A DNA stretch of 64,000 nt from an uncultured Ruminococcus sp. (GTDB lineage: Bacteria; Bacillota; Clostridia; Oscillospirales; Acutalibacteraceae): contig CADCOE010000049.1 in assembly GCA_902802985.1 (NCBI GenBank), forward strand, positions 26,431 to 90,430, written 5' to 3'. The first letter of the stretch is position 1; every line of letters begins with the position of its first letter. The notes under the pieces are model-generated. The model searched no databases. It saw only the letters and a program-made list of their open reading frames with translations, and was not told where the DNA came from. Position numbers and translations under genes: made by a program. Below are positions 43,346 to 53,284 of the stretch, one piece after another.

Positions 43346-43387
43346 AAAATCCCGTCTTAAAACCTAATAATTTCAAGACGGAATTTT
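43346..43387 (-). terminator. Terminator of protease 2
   Basis: Stem with arms 43346-43358 and 43375-43387 (core CCGTCTT/AAGACGG, extended by AAAAT/ATTTT with a mismatch), 27 nt after the stop codon of the minus-strand gene. Confidence 0.75.
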
Positions 43388-43413
43388 GTATTACTCAAGT
43401 AATTTCACCCTAC

Positions 43414-46400
43414 TTATTTCGTTACTTTAACAGTAAAGTACTGCTTAACGATGGTATTATTACTATCCTTCACTTTGACGCATACATCATATTGAGTAGC
43501 TGCAGCCGGTGTAACGGTCACCGTATTTTTATCTTTATAAGACTGGGCTGTCGTCCACTTACTGCTTGATGATTTTTTGTAATAAACCGCATAAGTATAC
43601 TTACCTGTACCACCCGCTGCAGCAGCGGATACAGTGAGTTTAGAACCGAGTTTTAATGTCGTTGCCGAAATAACAGATTTGTTTTCCAGAGGCTTCTGAA
43701 CATTGACGGTAAAATACTTCTTCTGTATCGTACCGCTTCCATCTTTTGCTTTGATGCAAACTTCATATGCAGTAGCAACGGCAGGCTTAAAGCTTACGGT
43801 ATTCTTGGAATTAAAACTTTGCACTTCTGTCCATTTGGCAGCGGTCACCTTTTTGTAGTAGAAAGCATACTTATAATTGCCTTTACCGCCTGTAGCGGCA
43901 CATTTCGCTGTTATTTTATCTCCAAGATTAATCGTTTTAGAAGATATGGTAGGATTACTTACCATCGGGTTCGTTACAAGAACTGCCTTATTAGGAAGTG
44001 TTGAGATCACACCATTGGAATAAGTGTAAATACCCTTAGTAAATCTATAGTTGGCACCATTGCGGCTATCCCAATGATTATCGCCGTCGTTGTAGCATAC
44101 ATTCGCATAAGACGCTGTGCCAAGGTCAATCGTATATTTATGAGTATATCCACTCAATTCTGCTGTCGCTGTCATCGGTTTGCCGGGAACAGCCGTCCAT
44201 GCTCCGCTGCCTACCTGATAATGAATATAAGGCGTTGCATAACCTTTATAATAAATAGTGATCTGATTAAGATTGACATCTTCTCCCTTTTCAATCGTAT
44301 ATGAAATGGATTTAGAAGCAATCGTATTACCGTTATACAACATTACCGCAGTGACAGTATAAACGCCTTCTTTAGTGGGTGTCCAACTAGCAGAATTATC
44401 TGAGTTGGTAGTCAGTGTTTGTGTGACGCCGTTTCCGTTTACTGTATAACGATAAGTAACAGAAACATTCGTATCATTTGCCGCAGCAATAAATCTTACA
44501 ATCTCACCCGTTTTAGCTTTTGCTTTGTCAGCTGTAAAGGTATCAATGGTCACAGATGCTGCTTTCAATGTTGCTGTTGCTTCGGATGTCTTATTTTCAC
44601 TGTCTTTTACCGTTACTTTTACAGTATAGGTACCAACCGCCGAAGGCGTAAAGTCAACACTCGCACTTGTAGAATAATTTTTAATAACTGTCTCCTTACC
44701 GTTAAGTACATAAGAATACTGATATTGATAAGGTGCTTTGCCTCCGATTGCAGAAGCGTTGATTGATACAGACTGATTAAATGGTACATATTGACTTCCA
44801 AGGGTTACCTTTGCTGAAAGTTCTGCAGGAATAGGATTATAAGGCGTGATAGTTCCGTTGGCAAAAGTATAAGTTCCTTTTTCAAACTTATAATTGGCAC
44901 CATTACGGCTATCCCAATTATTGTTGCCATCATTGAAGCATACATTCGCAAAGGTTTCTTTGTTAAGCTGAATAGTATATTTATGGGTATATCCATTCAC
45001 TTCAGTTGTTTTGGTCATAGCATAACCGGGAGCAGTTGTCCAAGTGCCATTCCCTACCTGATAATGAATATACGGTGTTGAATATCCTTTATAATAAATG
45101 GTAACTTCGTTGGTGGTTACTATATCACCTTTTTCTACCGTATAAGATATTGTCTTGGAAGCGATAGAAACATTGTTATAAAGCAATTCAGCTTTGACTG
45201 TATAGCTGCCTTCTTTAGAAGGAGTCCAACTTGCGGAATGATCGGAGTCAGTAGTAAGTGTCTTTGTTTCATTATTGCCGCTAACAGTATAGCGATATGA
45301 AACAGGAACGCTTGTGTTGCTTGATGATACAGTGAACTTAACAGTTTGACCTGCCTTAACGCTTGTTTTATCGGCTGTCAGGCTATTGATAGTGACAGTA
45401 GCTGCTGTCATTTCAGCTGTTGCTGTAGCAGTCTTATTTTCACTGTCTTTCACGGTTACTTTTACAGTATAAGTACCAACTGATGCGGGAGTAAAGCTGA
45501 CACTTGTATTGGTAGAATATGCCTTGATCACCGTTTCCTTACCATCAAGTGTATAAGAATATTGATACTGATAAGGTGCTTTGCCTCCAGTTGCAGAAGC
45601 ATTAATCTGAACGGATTGATTAACCGGTACACATTTGCTTCCCAGTGTTACCTTCGCAGAAAGCTCTGCAGGAATAGGATTATAAGGTGTGATAGTTCCG
45701 TTAGAAAAAGTATAAGTACCCTTGTCAAACTTATAGTTCGCACCATTATTGCTGTCCCAGTTATTATTACCGTCATTAAAGCATACAGTAGCATAGGTTT
45801 GCTTGCCAAGATTAATGGTATACTTATGTGTATAACCACTGACTTCATTGGTAGATGTCATTTTTACACCCGGAGGTGTTGTCCATGCACCTGTGGCTAC
45901 CTGATAATGAATATACGGCGAGGAATAGCCCTTATAATAAATTGTTACTTCATTGTCCGCTATGACATCACCTTTTTCTACTGTGTAGGAAATAGTTTTA
46001 GTTGAAACAGCGGTATTGTTGTAAAGTAATTCTGCTTTAACCGTGTAACTGCCTTCCTTAGAAGGAGTCCAGCTTGCAGATTTGTCTGAATTGGTAGTAA
46101 GTGTCTTTGTTTCATTGTTGCCGGTGACAGTATAACGATACAAAACAGGAACATTGGTACTTGCGATGACTGCTTTAAACTTAACAGTTTCACCAGCTTT
46201 AACGCTTTCCTTGTCTGCGGTAAGAGATGAAATCTTAACCGTTTCTGCTGCAACATCCGTGGTGGCAGTTGCAATAGTACCGGTTTTGTCTTTTACATTT
46301 ACTTTAATAGTATAATTACCCAGGTTAGCAAAAGTATAATTAACACTATTGCTTGTCGAATAATCTTTCACCACAGTTTCTTTGCCGTTTTCAATAGTAA

Positions 46401-49335
46401 TATACTGATACTGATACGGGCTGGTGCCGCCTGTTGCTGATGCTGTTACCGGAATGGATGCTGTAGTAGGAACGTACTTGCTGCCGACATTGATTTTTGC
46501 TGAAAGCTTTTCCGGAGTGGGAGGAACATAAGGTGTAATTTTACCTCCTGAATAGGTATAGCTACCCTTTGAGAATTGATAGTTGGAACTGTTGTTACTA
46601 TCCCAGTTACCATTTCCGTCATTGAAGCATACATTAGCATAGGAAGCTGTTCCAAGCTTAATGATGTATTTATGCGTATAACCACTCACTTCGGTATTAG
46701 CCGTCATTTTGACACCCGGAGGTGTTGTCCACGAACCGTTGCCTACTTGATAATGAATGTATGGCGATGAATAGCCTTTATAATAAATAACAACTGTATC
46801 TTCGGAATTTTCATTCTCTTCTACAGTAAAAGAAACTTCTTTGGTAGCAATAGTACTGCCATTATATACCATATTGGCTATAATGCTGTAATCTCCTGCT
46901 TTGGTAGGTGTCCAATCTGCCGTTCCATCTGAATTAGTAGTAAGGGTCTTATTAAGAGTATAATCCGATTTGTTGTATATCGTGTAATTATAAGAAACCG
47001 GATACTCAAAACTGCTTGTTGCTTTCCATTTTACAGTTTCATTTGTTTTAATCGGTGATTTGTTCGCAGTGAGTGTATCAATGCTGACACCGATCACCTT
47101 TACGATTTCCTTTTGCGCTATCGAACGGCCTTTACTATCGCTCACCTTAACGCACACATAATACTCTTTTTCCGGTTCTGCAGTTGAAATACGGAAATTA
47201 GCACCTGTTGCATCTCCGTTCACCATACAAGTAGCATAACTATTAGTAGGGTTGTAAGAATAGCTGTAAGTATAGGGTGCTACACCACCTGTCAGAGAAA
47301 GATTGACTCTGAATGTTTGTCCTGAGTACACAGTCTTTCCATTGGGAAGAGTAAGCTGTGCAGTCATTGGTACATAGTCATCCTTGACATTGATTTTCTG
47401 ACTTACCGTTTTATCATCTCCGGCTGCATCTTTTACGGAAACACATATGGTATAATCACCCATTGTGTTGATCGTAGCGTTAGCACTTGTGCTGTCCGAA
47501 TAATCTTTGATTTGTGCAGAAGAATTATTTTTGTTAAGATAGTAGTATCTGTACTGATACGGAGCAATACCACCTTCCGCAGAAGCCTTTATAGTAAACG
47601 CCTTGTTGGCAACAATATCGGAAGCGTCCGGAATTTCTATTTTTGCTGAAAGATCCGGGTTTTCATCTGCGACCATCGGAATGACAAAGGTTTTGGATGT
47701 TCCGTCAAGTTCAGTACCGATAACATCCTGAGCAATATATCTCTTATTGGCATTGGCATCAACAATTCTGATATCCTTTACTGTAAGCACTTTGCTGTCA
47801 TTTTTGCTATCTGATACAGTGGCTGACCAATCATAATCAGCAAGTGTATCGGAACTAATATTTCCAATAACGTTATTCAAATCAAACGCCATTTTACCAT
47901 CACTGGCAGTGGTTGTGCCAGCATAAGAATATTCACCCAGTTTGCTGACAGTAGCATATCTGTAAGGATTAACAACAGACGAATAGGTTTTTCCGGTTTC
48001 TTTATTTTTTGCTATCACTCTGACTGTTGTTTTAGTTCTGTCAGCAGAGTTGAGTGTATATCGGAGATAAATTCCCGAGCTATCGCTCTTTTTTCCGCTT
48101 ACAGCTACACTGGAAACATCCATAAAAGCACAGTTTCTGACACCAACATCAGGAGCACCTTCTACAGATGGTTTTTGGTTAAGTGCATCATACGCTATCC
48201 AAAGATAACCTTGGTTATTGGGGATAGTTACTCTGTCATACCAACGGTTGTATGTGGACCACGTACCAGTACCCCAAGAATTAACGATCTTGAAAGCTCC
48301 CATTTCTCCGGCATCAACTACACCGTTGTTGTTAATATCAGTCCAGATATTATCGTTGTATCCAACAATCGTCATACGATGATCAGGTTTGTAGTTAGCC
48401 ATAGCATATACACTATTCTGTCCAACAAATCGGTTATCTACTCCTGAATCGCTGCTTGTTTTTATCGTTGTTGACTTTAAATCTCCTATACTAGAAGAGA
48501 ATGACAATAACTCTCCACGTGCAAGAGCGGCTTTCATACTGTTAAGCTCAGCACAATCTGACGAAGTGATAGGAGTGCCGTTTGAAACAGGGAGAGAATA
48601 ACCATATGATTTACTTTTAGAAAAGAAGGCGTGTGACACCGCTTTGTTATTCAAAGCGTTTGCCCATGTATCTCCTATCGCATTCCAGTTACAATAATAA
48701 GACGATGACGATGAATAGGTAATTGGGTAAACATCATCGCAGTTAGCAACACCGTGTTTTTCCAAAAGTTGATAAGCCTTTTCAGCGTTAGAGCCTTTAT
48801 CTTGTCCCTCATTGATGAGGTTATACGCAAAAGTTGGCGAATATAAATTAGCATCTCCTTTAGACGGAATCCCTCTTGCTTTATTCACCATATAAGTATA
48901 TTGATAGTAAACGACTGCCCACGCAACACAGGAACCTACACTACCTTGATTTTTAACGGGCGGCATATAAACAGCATTTTCGTTGGTGCTGTTATCCACT
49001 TCGGCAGGAAGCGTATCCGCATAGTTGGCGGCATTGTTTCCCATCGGAACATCTGTCGCTCCACTTTTTCTCAAATAATTAAAATAATCGGGCAGATTGC
49101 TGACAATGGCATCCTCGCCGAGATTGTCAAAATCAATCGGCTCCATTTCAGTTGTACTGAAACACTCTTCATCTTCCTCTGACGGCTCAGCCGGTGTTTC
49201 ATCTGTTAGAACGTTTTCTGTTTGAACATCTTCTGCATCCACTGCTGATGCAGAAAGAGTCACAGGAACTTCTGTCGACAGCACTACAACTGTAGAAAGA
49301 ATTCCTGCAAAAATTCTTTTGAATTTTGAATTCAT
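43414..49335 (-). CDS. Secreted C1A (papain-like) cysteine protease with starch-binding modules, paralogue 2
   Basis: A 1973-residue paralogue of the neighbouring gene. Signal peptide at residues 1-31 (IFAGILSTVVVLSTEVPVTLSASA). Acidic propeptide to about residue 120. Papain-like domain with Cys136 (NQGSVGSCVAWA), His319 (DHRMTIVGY) and Asn352 (KIVNSWG); an EF-hand loop D333-E344 (DINNNGVVDAGE) lies between His and Asn. Ig-like domains of the GGIAPYQYRYYY type follow. Four CBM25/26-like modules at about 848-938, 1128-1218, 1408-1498 and 1687-1778 repeat every 280 residues. The last 200 residues hold two GGxGxYxYAxYYKK domains. No dockerin or sortase motif. GGAGG lies 9 nt before the ATG. It has its own terminator, so it is transcribed apart from paralogue 1. 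Confidence 0.86.
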   Translation of the reverse strand: MNSKFKRIFAGILSTVVVLSTEVPVTLSASAVDAEDVQTENVLTDETPAEPSEEDEECFSTTEMEPIDFDNLGEDAIVSNLPDYFNYLRKSGATDVPMGNNAANYADTLPAEVDNSTNENAVYMPPVKNQGSVGSCVAWAVVYYQYTYMVNKARGIPSKGDANLYSPTFAYNLINEGQDKGSNAEKAYQLLEKHGVANCDDVYPITYSSSSSYYCNWNAIGDTWANALNNKAVSHAFFSKSKSYGYSLPVSNGTPITSSDCAELNSMKAALARGELLSFSSSIGDLKSTTIKTSSDSGVDNRFVGQNSVYAMANYKPDHRMTIVGYNDNIWTDINNNGVVDAGEMGAFKIVNSWGTGTWSTYNRWYDRVTIPNNQGYLWIAYDALNQKPSVEGAPDVGVRNCAFMDVSSVAVSGKKSDSSGIYLRYTLNSADRTKTTVRVIAKNKETGKTYSSVVNPYRYATVSKLGEYSYAGTTTASDGKMAFDLNNVIGNISSDTLADYDWSATVSDSKNDSKVLTVKDIRIVDANANKRYIAQDVIGTELDGTSKTFVIPMVADENPDLSAKIEIPDASDIVANKAFTIKASAEGGIAPYQYRYYYLNKNNSSAQIKDYSDSTSANATINTMGDYTICVSVKDAAGDDKTVSQKINVKDDYVPMTAQLTLPNGKTVYSGQTFRVNLSLTGGVAPYTYSYSYNPTNSYATCMVNGDATGANFRISTAEPEKEYYVCVKVSDSKGRSIAQKEIVKVIGVSIDTLTANKSPIKTNETVKWKATSSFEYPVSYNYTIYNKSDYTLNKTLTTNSDGTADWTPTKAGDYSIIANMVYNGSTIATKEVSFTVEENENSEDTVVIYYKGYSSPYIHYQVGNGSWTTPPGVKMTANTEVSGYTHKYIIKLGTASYANVCFNDGNGNWDSNNSSNYQFSKGSYTYSGGKITPYVPPTPEKLSAKINVGSKYVPTTASIPVTASATGGTSPYQYQYITIENGKETVVKDYSTSNSVNYTFANLGNYTIKVNVKDKTGTIATATTDVAAETVKISSLTADKESVKAGETVKFKAVIASTNVPVLYRYTVTGNNETKTLTTNSDKSASWTPSKEGSYTVKAELLYNNTAVSTKTISYTVEKGDVIADNEVTIYYKGYSSPYIHYQVATGAWTTPPGVKMTSTNEVSGYTHKYTINLGKQTYATVCFNDGNNNWDSNNGANYKFDKGTYTFSNGTITPYNPIPAELSAKVTLGSKCVPVNQSVQINASATGGKAPYQYQYSYTLDGKETVIKAYSTNTSVSFTPASVGTYTVKVTVKDSENKTATATAEMTAATVTINSLTADKTSVKAGQTVKFTVSSSNTSVPVSYRYTVSGNNETKTLTTDSDHSASWTPSKEGSYTVKAELLYNNVSIASKTISYTVEKGDIVTTNEVTIYYKGYSTPYIHYQVGNGTWTTAPGYAMTKTTEVNGYTHKYTIQLNKETFANVCFNDGNNNWDSRNGANYKFEKGTYTFANGTITPYNPIPAELSAKVTLGSQYVPFNQSVSINASAIGGKAPYQYQYSYVLNGKETVIKNYSTSASVDFTPSAVGTYTVKVTVKDSENKTSEATATLKAASVTIDTFTADKAKAKTGEIVRFIAAANDTNVSVTYRYTVNGNGVTQTLTTNSDNSASWTPTKEGVYTVTAVMLYNGNTIASKSISYTIEKGEDVNLNQITIYYKGYATPYIHYQVGSGAWTAVPGKPMTATAELSGYTHKYTIDLGTASYANVCYNDGDNHWDSRNGANYRFTKGIYTYSNGVISTLPNKAVLVTNPMVSNPTISSKTINLGDKITAKCAATGGKGNYKYAFYYKKVTAAKWTEVQSFNSKNTVSFKPAVATAYEVCIKAKDGSGTIQKKYFTVNVQKPLENKSVISATTLKLGSKLTVSAAAAGGTGKYTYAVYYKKSSSSKWTTAQSYKDKNTVTVTPAAATQYDVCVKVKDSNNTIVKQYFTVKVTK

Positions 49336-49735
49336 TCAATAATACCTCCTGATTTTATTTTTGACTGTATACAATACGTGACTAACAACCCCAATCGCTA
49401 TTACTCTTCTGTATACAGTAATTTGACTCGGGAATGATTTTCATAATACGTTAAGCATTCCCCACAAACTATCCCCCTTTCTTAGAACTATACCACAGTA
49501 CTGCAGTGTGGAAAATAATTTACCATAATTTTCTAGTTATATTATATATTTACAGGTATTGATATATCAAGTCTTTTTTTGCTTTTTTCAAAAAAAAGGC
49601 ATTTATACGAAAAAAGCAATAACTTACTCAGCAGTTTTGTAACATATTTCATATCCATTGATTGGAAACAAAAACAAAGATCGGACAACACCACTCGGGT
49701 TATCCGATCTTTGTGAAAAATCAACTGTTTTTTTA
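49336..49735. other. Leader/promoter region of protease 2 and 3' end of htrA
   Basis: About 400 bases without a gene. It holds the htrA terminator (49668-49712). Toward protease 2 it has three dyads: ACTGTATACA/TGTATACAGT (49364-49373, 49410-49419), GGGAATG/CATTCCC (49430-49436, 49456-49462) and CCACA/TGTGG around 49492-49511. A possible -10 box TATAGT with an upstream TGTGG is near 49487-49492 on the minus strand. The first two dyads would then lie in the 5' untranslated RNA. Confidence 0.5.
49668..49712 (-). terminator. Terminator of htrA
   Basis: Stem AAAGATCGGA/TCCGATCTTT (49676-49685, 49703-49712) with inner pairing AACACC/GGGTT, then a T-rich tail on the minus strand. Confidence 0.85.
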
Positions 49736-51319
49736 TTAACCTATGCCAAATCCTCCAAAGAGGTCATCATTACCATAATAGCTATCATATCCGCCATCTG
49801 CATTAAAATTGTTGCTATTGCTTGTTTCTGTTTCGGAAGAAGCTTCTCCAAGGGTGATGTTAATCGTTTGTTCCTTACCGTCACGGCTAACAACTATATC
49901 GGTTTTATTGCCTGCTTTCAGTTTTGAAAGAGCCGACTTTAATTCCGATGTACTCGAAACTTCTTTATCACCTACTTTAACAATTCTGTCACCCACTTTA
50001 AGCCCGGCTGTTTCAGCAGCTCCACCACTTTTGAGTGAATAAATATATACGCCTTTTTCGGTTACGTTGTATCTGGACAATTTTGAGTCATTGTCAACAT
50101 CTACAGCTGTAATATCAAGAGAAGCTCTGCCTGTTACATGACCGCTTGTTTTAAGATCACCAAGAATATCTTTGATATTATTGACCGGAATAGCAAATCC
50201 CAAACCTTCTACAGCTGTACCTGATGAGGTAGTTGCCGACTTTGCAACGACAATACCGATAAGATTACCATTGGCATCAAAAAGTCCTCCGCCCGAGTTG
50301 CCGGGATTAATTGCGGCATCTGTCTGAAGCAAATCCATTGTTTTGCCATCAATTTGTATTTCACGATTAAGTGCACTGATAATACCATTAGTAACGGTAC
50401 CTCCCAGCTCTCCGAGCGGATTACCGATGGCGATGGCTGTTTGACCGACATTGAGTTTTTCAGAATCACCAAATTCTGCTACCGTAAGTCCTGATGCTTC
50501 TATTTTGATCAATGCAACATCCAGTGTGGCATCTGTTCCTACAAGTGTAGCTTTATAGGATTTTCCGTCTGTTGTTTTTACCGTAATGGTATTGGCTCCT
50601 TCGATAACGTGGTTATTGGTAATGATATAACCATCTTCAGAAATGATAACACCGCTGCCTGCTCCTTGTGAAACATACTGGCCATAGAATGTATCGTACG
50701 ATGTACTTTCTGTTGTGATCTCCACAACGGAGTCCTTTACTTTGGCAACGACTTCTTCTATGGTTGTTGCCTTTGAGCTAGTGTTGTTGGACTGCACGAT
50801 CGTCAGTCCCGAATCATCACCATTAGCTGTTTTAGCGGTTGCCTTTTGGGAATTAGTACCGGAAGTAACCGTACTGGTTTGAACCGTATTACCGGAAGCC
50901 ACCATCGCTCCAACTACTCCGCCTCCTATTCCCACACAAAGCGCCAATGCAATAGAACAAGCGATGAGTGTTGCTTTTTTACCGACACCCGATTTTTTAT
51001 TTTGTTTTAACCGATTGGCACCGTTATTCATCGAATATGCCTGCTGCATATTAAACTGAGCGACATATCTTTCATATTCCGATGACTGCTGCGGCTGAGA
51101 GGATTGAAACTGTTGTTCAGTATGATATGGCTGCTGATACTGAGGATACTGCTGTACCTGAGCAACTTGCGGATCACTTTCATCTTTTACCGAAGACATC
51201 TCTTCGCTGTTTTGCGGTTGAGGACTGCTTGATGAGCTTATATCTTCGTAGTCGTCGTTAACAGGCTGTGTATTTTCTGCAGTGTTGGTATTCATCTGTT
51301 CAAATTCTCTTTCACTCAT
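49736..51319 (-). CDS. HtrA/DegP-type serine protease with PDZ domain
   Basis: A 527-residue membrane-tethered protease for envelope protein quality control. The N-terminal cytosolic part (1-115) is rich in Gln, Pro, Ser and Tyr. A transmembrane helix follows at about 120-145 (KKATLIACSIALALCVGIGGGVVGAMVA). The S1C trypsin-like domain has His in ITNNHVIEGAN, Asp in DATLDVALIKI and the catalytic Ser in AAINPGNSGGGLFD. A PDZ domain follows (KGVYIYSLKSGGAAETAGLKVGDRIVKVGDKEV), and the tail is rich in Asn, Gly and Tyr. The start is ATG 51319, 7 nt after GGAGG; the longer frame to 51430 lacks support. Single gene with its own terminator. Confidence 0.94.
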   Translation of the reverse strand: MSEREFEQMNTNTAENTQPVNDDYEDISSSSSPQPQNSEEMSSVKDESDPQVAQVQQYPQYQQPYHTEQQFQSSQPQQSSEYERYVAQFNMQQAYSMNNGANRLKQNKKSGVGKKATLIACSIALALCVGIGGGVVGAMVASGNTVQTSTVTSGTNSQKATAKTANGDDSGLTIVQSNNTSSKATTIEEVVAKVKDSVVEITTESTSYDTFYGQYVSQGAGSGVIISEDGYIITNNHVIEGANTITVKTTDGKSYKATLVGTDATLDVALIKIEASGLTVAEFGDSEKLNVGQTAIAIGNPLGELGGTVTNGIISALNREIQIDGKTMDLLQTDAAINPGNSGGGLFDANGNLIGIVVAKSATTSSGTAVEGLGFAIPVNNIKDILGDLKTSGHVTGRASLDITAVDVDNDSKLSRYNVTEKGVYIYSLKSGGAAETAGLKVGDRIVKVGDKEVSSTSELKSALSKLKAGNKTDIVVSRDGKEQTINITLGEASSETETSNSNNFNADGGYDSYYGNDDLFGGFGIG

Positions 51320-51676
51320 AATAATGACCTCCATTTTATGGTTTAATGTGTTTTGTTTTCCTTTGATGGTGTTATTATAACGCATTAACTCGAGGAATGT
51401 GATAATAAATTTAATATCTTCTTGAAACAATCTATTAACCTTAGCTTAAAAAAATTAAAGATTTCACTCTCAAAATCAAAAATCAAAAATTCGTTTTGTT
51501 TGTAATACCAGTATTTTTGCCATTTTAAGCGTTTTTAAGGTTTGTTGAATTTTTTTAAGATTGGATGAAGCCGGTATCATTAAGTTTACACTTTCCGATG
51601 CAAACAATACAGACAACACAAAAAGAACAATTAACACTCCCGATATATAAATTTATTTTATACATCGGGAGTATTT
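51320..51676. other. Intergenic region between coaBC and htrA
   Basis: About 360 AT-rich bases, no gene. It contains a coaBC-proximal hairpin (51636-51672) and a possible minus-strand -10 box TATAAT at 51374-51379 for htrA without a clear -35 box. Nothing else was recognised. Confidence 0.5.
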
Positions 51677-51680
51677 TTAT
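51636..51680. terminator. Hairpin after coaBC
   Basis: ACTCCCGAT.../...ATCGGGAGT (51636-51672) with an AT-rich inner stem. The T-run is clearer on the plus strand (51674-51678), but position fits termination of the pan operon on the minus strand. Confidence 0.6.
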
Positions 51681-52879
51681 GTTTTACTTTGATAAATTTT
51701 CAATGCTTTGTCAAGTATCCTATTAGCAGCATCATACTTGCTCATCAGTTCAAGAGCGTTTGTTTCATCTGCTGTAATAAGAGTAATAATATTCGTATCT
51801 GTACCAAAACCGGCACCGCTTTGACGTATACTATTCGCTGCTATCAAGTCACAATTTTTAACAGTAAGCTTCCGGCGGGAATTTTCTATCAGATTTTCAG
51901 TTTCCATTGAAAATCCGCATACTACTTGTTTTTCTTTTTTACATTCACCAACATATGCAAGAATATCTTTGGTACGCTTCATATTGACAGATAAATATCC
52001 GTCTTTCTTTTTTATTTTCTCGTCACTCACCAAGTCAGGGGTATAGTCTGCTACTGCCGCTGACATTATCAGAATATCATAACTATTAATATGATCATTA
52101 ACCGCTTGGTACATTTGTTCTGCGGACCTTACCGAAACGGTATGAACTCCATACGGCGTCCGCAGGGATACAGGACCACTGATCAATGTCACCTCAGCAC
52201 CTCGTTCAGAAGCCGCTTGTGCCGCTGCATATCCCATTTTGCCTGTAGAATGGTTTGTGATGTATCTGACAGGATCCAATGCTTCAACAGTAGGCCCTGC
52301 GGTAACAAGCACTTTTAATCCATTCATATCTTTCTTCTGAGCAATTTCGTGCGTAACACTTTCAATCAATATCTCTGTATCGGGCAGCTTGCCAATTCCT
52401 GTGTCGGCACAAGCCAATCTTCCCACAACCGGTTCTACAATCAAAAAACCATACCGCCTGAGCTTATCAAGGTTTTCTTGCACAATACTGTTAGTATACA
52501 TATATCGGTTCATTGCAGGAGCCATAATGATTTTGCAGGTTGCTGCAAGCAGCATAGTGGAAAGCATATCATCTGCAATCCCGTTAGCTGCTTTTCCGAT
52601 AATATCCGCCGATGCAGGAGCCACTAAAAATACATCCGCTTTCTGAGATAAAGAAACGTGTGTAACATCGAACTGGAAATTTCTGTCAAATGTATCAGTC
52701 AAACATTTGTTGCCTGTCAAAGTTTCAAAGGTAATGGGATGAATGAAATTAAGTGCGTTCTTCGTCATTACAACGTGCACATCACAATGTAGCTTAACGA
52801 GATCACTGACAAGCTGTGCAGACTTATATGCAGCAATACCTCCTGTTACGCCTACTACAACCGTTTTCCCTTTCAACAT
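51677..52879 (-). CDS. coaBC: Bifunctional phosphopantothenoylcysteine decarboxylase/synthetase
   Basis: A 400-residue bifunctional enzyme of coenzyme A synthesis. The N-terminal CoaC flavoprotein domain (1-185) has VGVTGGIAAYKS, the active-site His in FDVTHVSLS, APASADIIGKAANGIADDML and the cap motif APAMNRYMYTN. The C-terminal CoaB domain (190-400) has TAGPTVEALDPVRYITNHSTGKMGYA, MSAAVADYTP, KIKKKDG and a dimer-interface AANSIRQSGAGFGTDTN. Its start is immediately adjacent to the panD stop (no gap), making it the last gene of panB-panC-panD-coaBC. Confidence 0.96.
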   Translation of the reverse strand: MLKGKTVVVGVTGGIAAYKSAQLVSDLVKLHCDVHVVMTKNALNFIHPITFETLTGNKCLTDTFDRNFQFDVTHVSLSQKADVFLVAPASADIIGKAANGIADDMLSTMLLAATCKIIMAPAMNRYMYTNSIVQENLDKLRRYGFLIVEPVVGRLACADTGIGKLPDTEILIESVTHEIAQKKDMNGLKVLVTAGPTVEALDPVRYITNHSTGKMGYAAAQAASERGAEVTLISGPVSLRTPYGVHTVSVRSAEQMYQAVNDHINSYDILIMSAAVADYTPDLVSDEKIKKKDGYLSVNMKRTKDILAYVGECKKEKQVVCGFSMETENLIENSRRKLTVKNCDLIAANSIRQSGAGFGTDTNIITLITADETNALELMSKYDAANRILDKALKIYQSKT

Positions 52880-53269
52880 TTACATATCCTCCAGCAATCC
52901 GTGTTTTTCATAGCGTGTCACACGCTGCGGTCGGTTATTTTCATCCACAAACACAACGATCGGTGAAGTATTTTTTATTTCCTCTTCTGTCATTTGAGCA
53001 TAGGACATAATAATAATTTTATCGCCTGTTTGTGCCATTCTTGCCGCTGCTCCATTCAAACATATCATTCCACTACCACGCTCACCACCTATCACATAGG
53101 TGATAAAACGGCTGCCGTTATCAATGTTGACGATCTGAACCTGTTCATATTCGTTAATTCCTGAAAGCTCCATCAACTCCTCATCAATCGTTATCGAACC
53201 AACATAATTCAATTCCGCCTGTTTGACAACAGCTCGATGAATTTTGCTTTTCAGCATTGTTCTGAGCAT
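52880..53269 (-). CDS. panD: Aspartate 1-decarboxylase (pyruvoyl-dependent)
   Basis: A 129-residue pro-enzyme that makes beta-alanine from aspartate. The self-cleavage site is the Gly-Ser bond in [11 protein letters not shown] (Ser at about residue 25), where Ser becomes the pyruvoyl group. Other family features are [32 protein letters not shown] and [29 protein letters not shown] precedes the ATG at 6-7 nt. It sits 15 nt after panC. Confidence 0.97.
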   Translation of the reverse strand: MLRTMLKSKIHRAVVKQAELNYVGSITIDEELMELSGINEYEQVQIVNIDNGSRFITYVIGGERGSGMICLNGAAARMAQTGDKIIIMSYAQMTEEEIKNTSPIVVFVDENNRPQRVTRYEKHGLLEDM

Positions 53270-53284
53270 TATACATCCTCCTGT

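Noticed and set aside
37560..46800. CRISPR-like direct repeats
   Set aside because: The regular repeats are 840-bp in-frame protein-domain repeats within the two protease genes, not short repeats with spacers.
49542..49724. 60-codon minus-strand frame between htrA and protease 2
   Set aside because: Spans the htrA terminator and has no ribosome-binding site.
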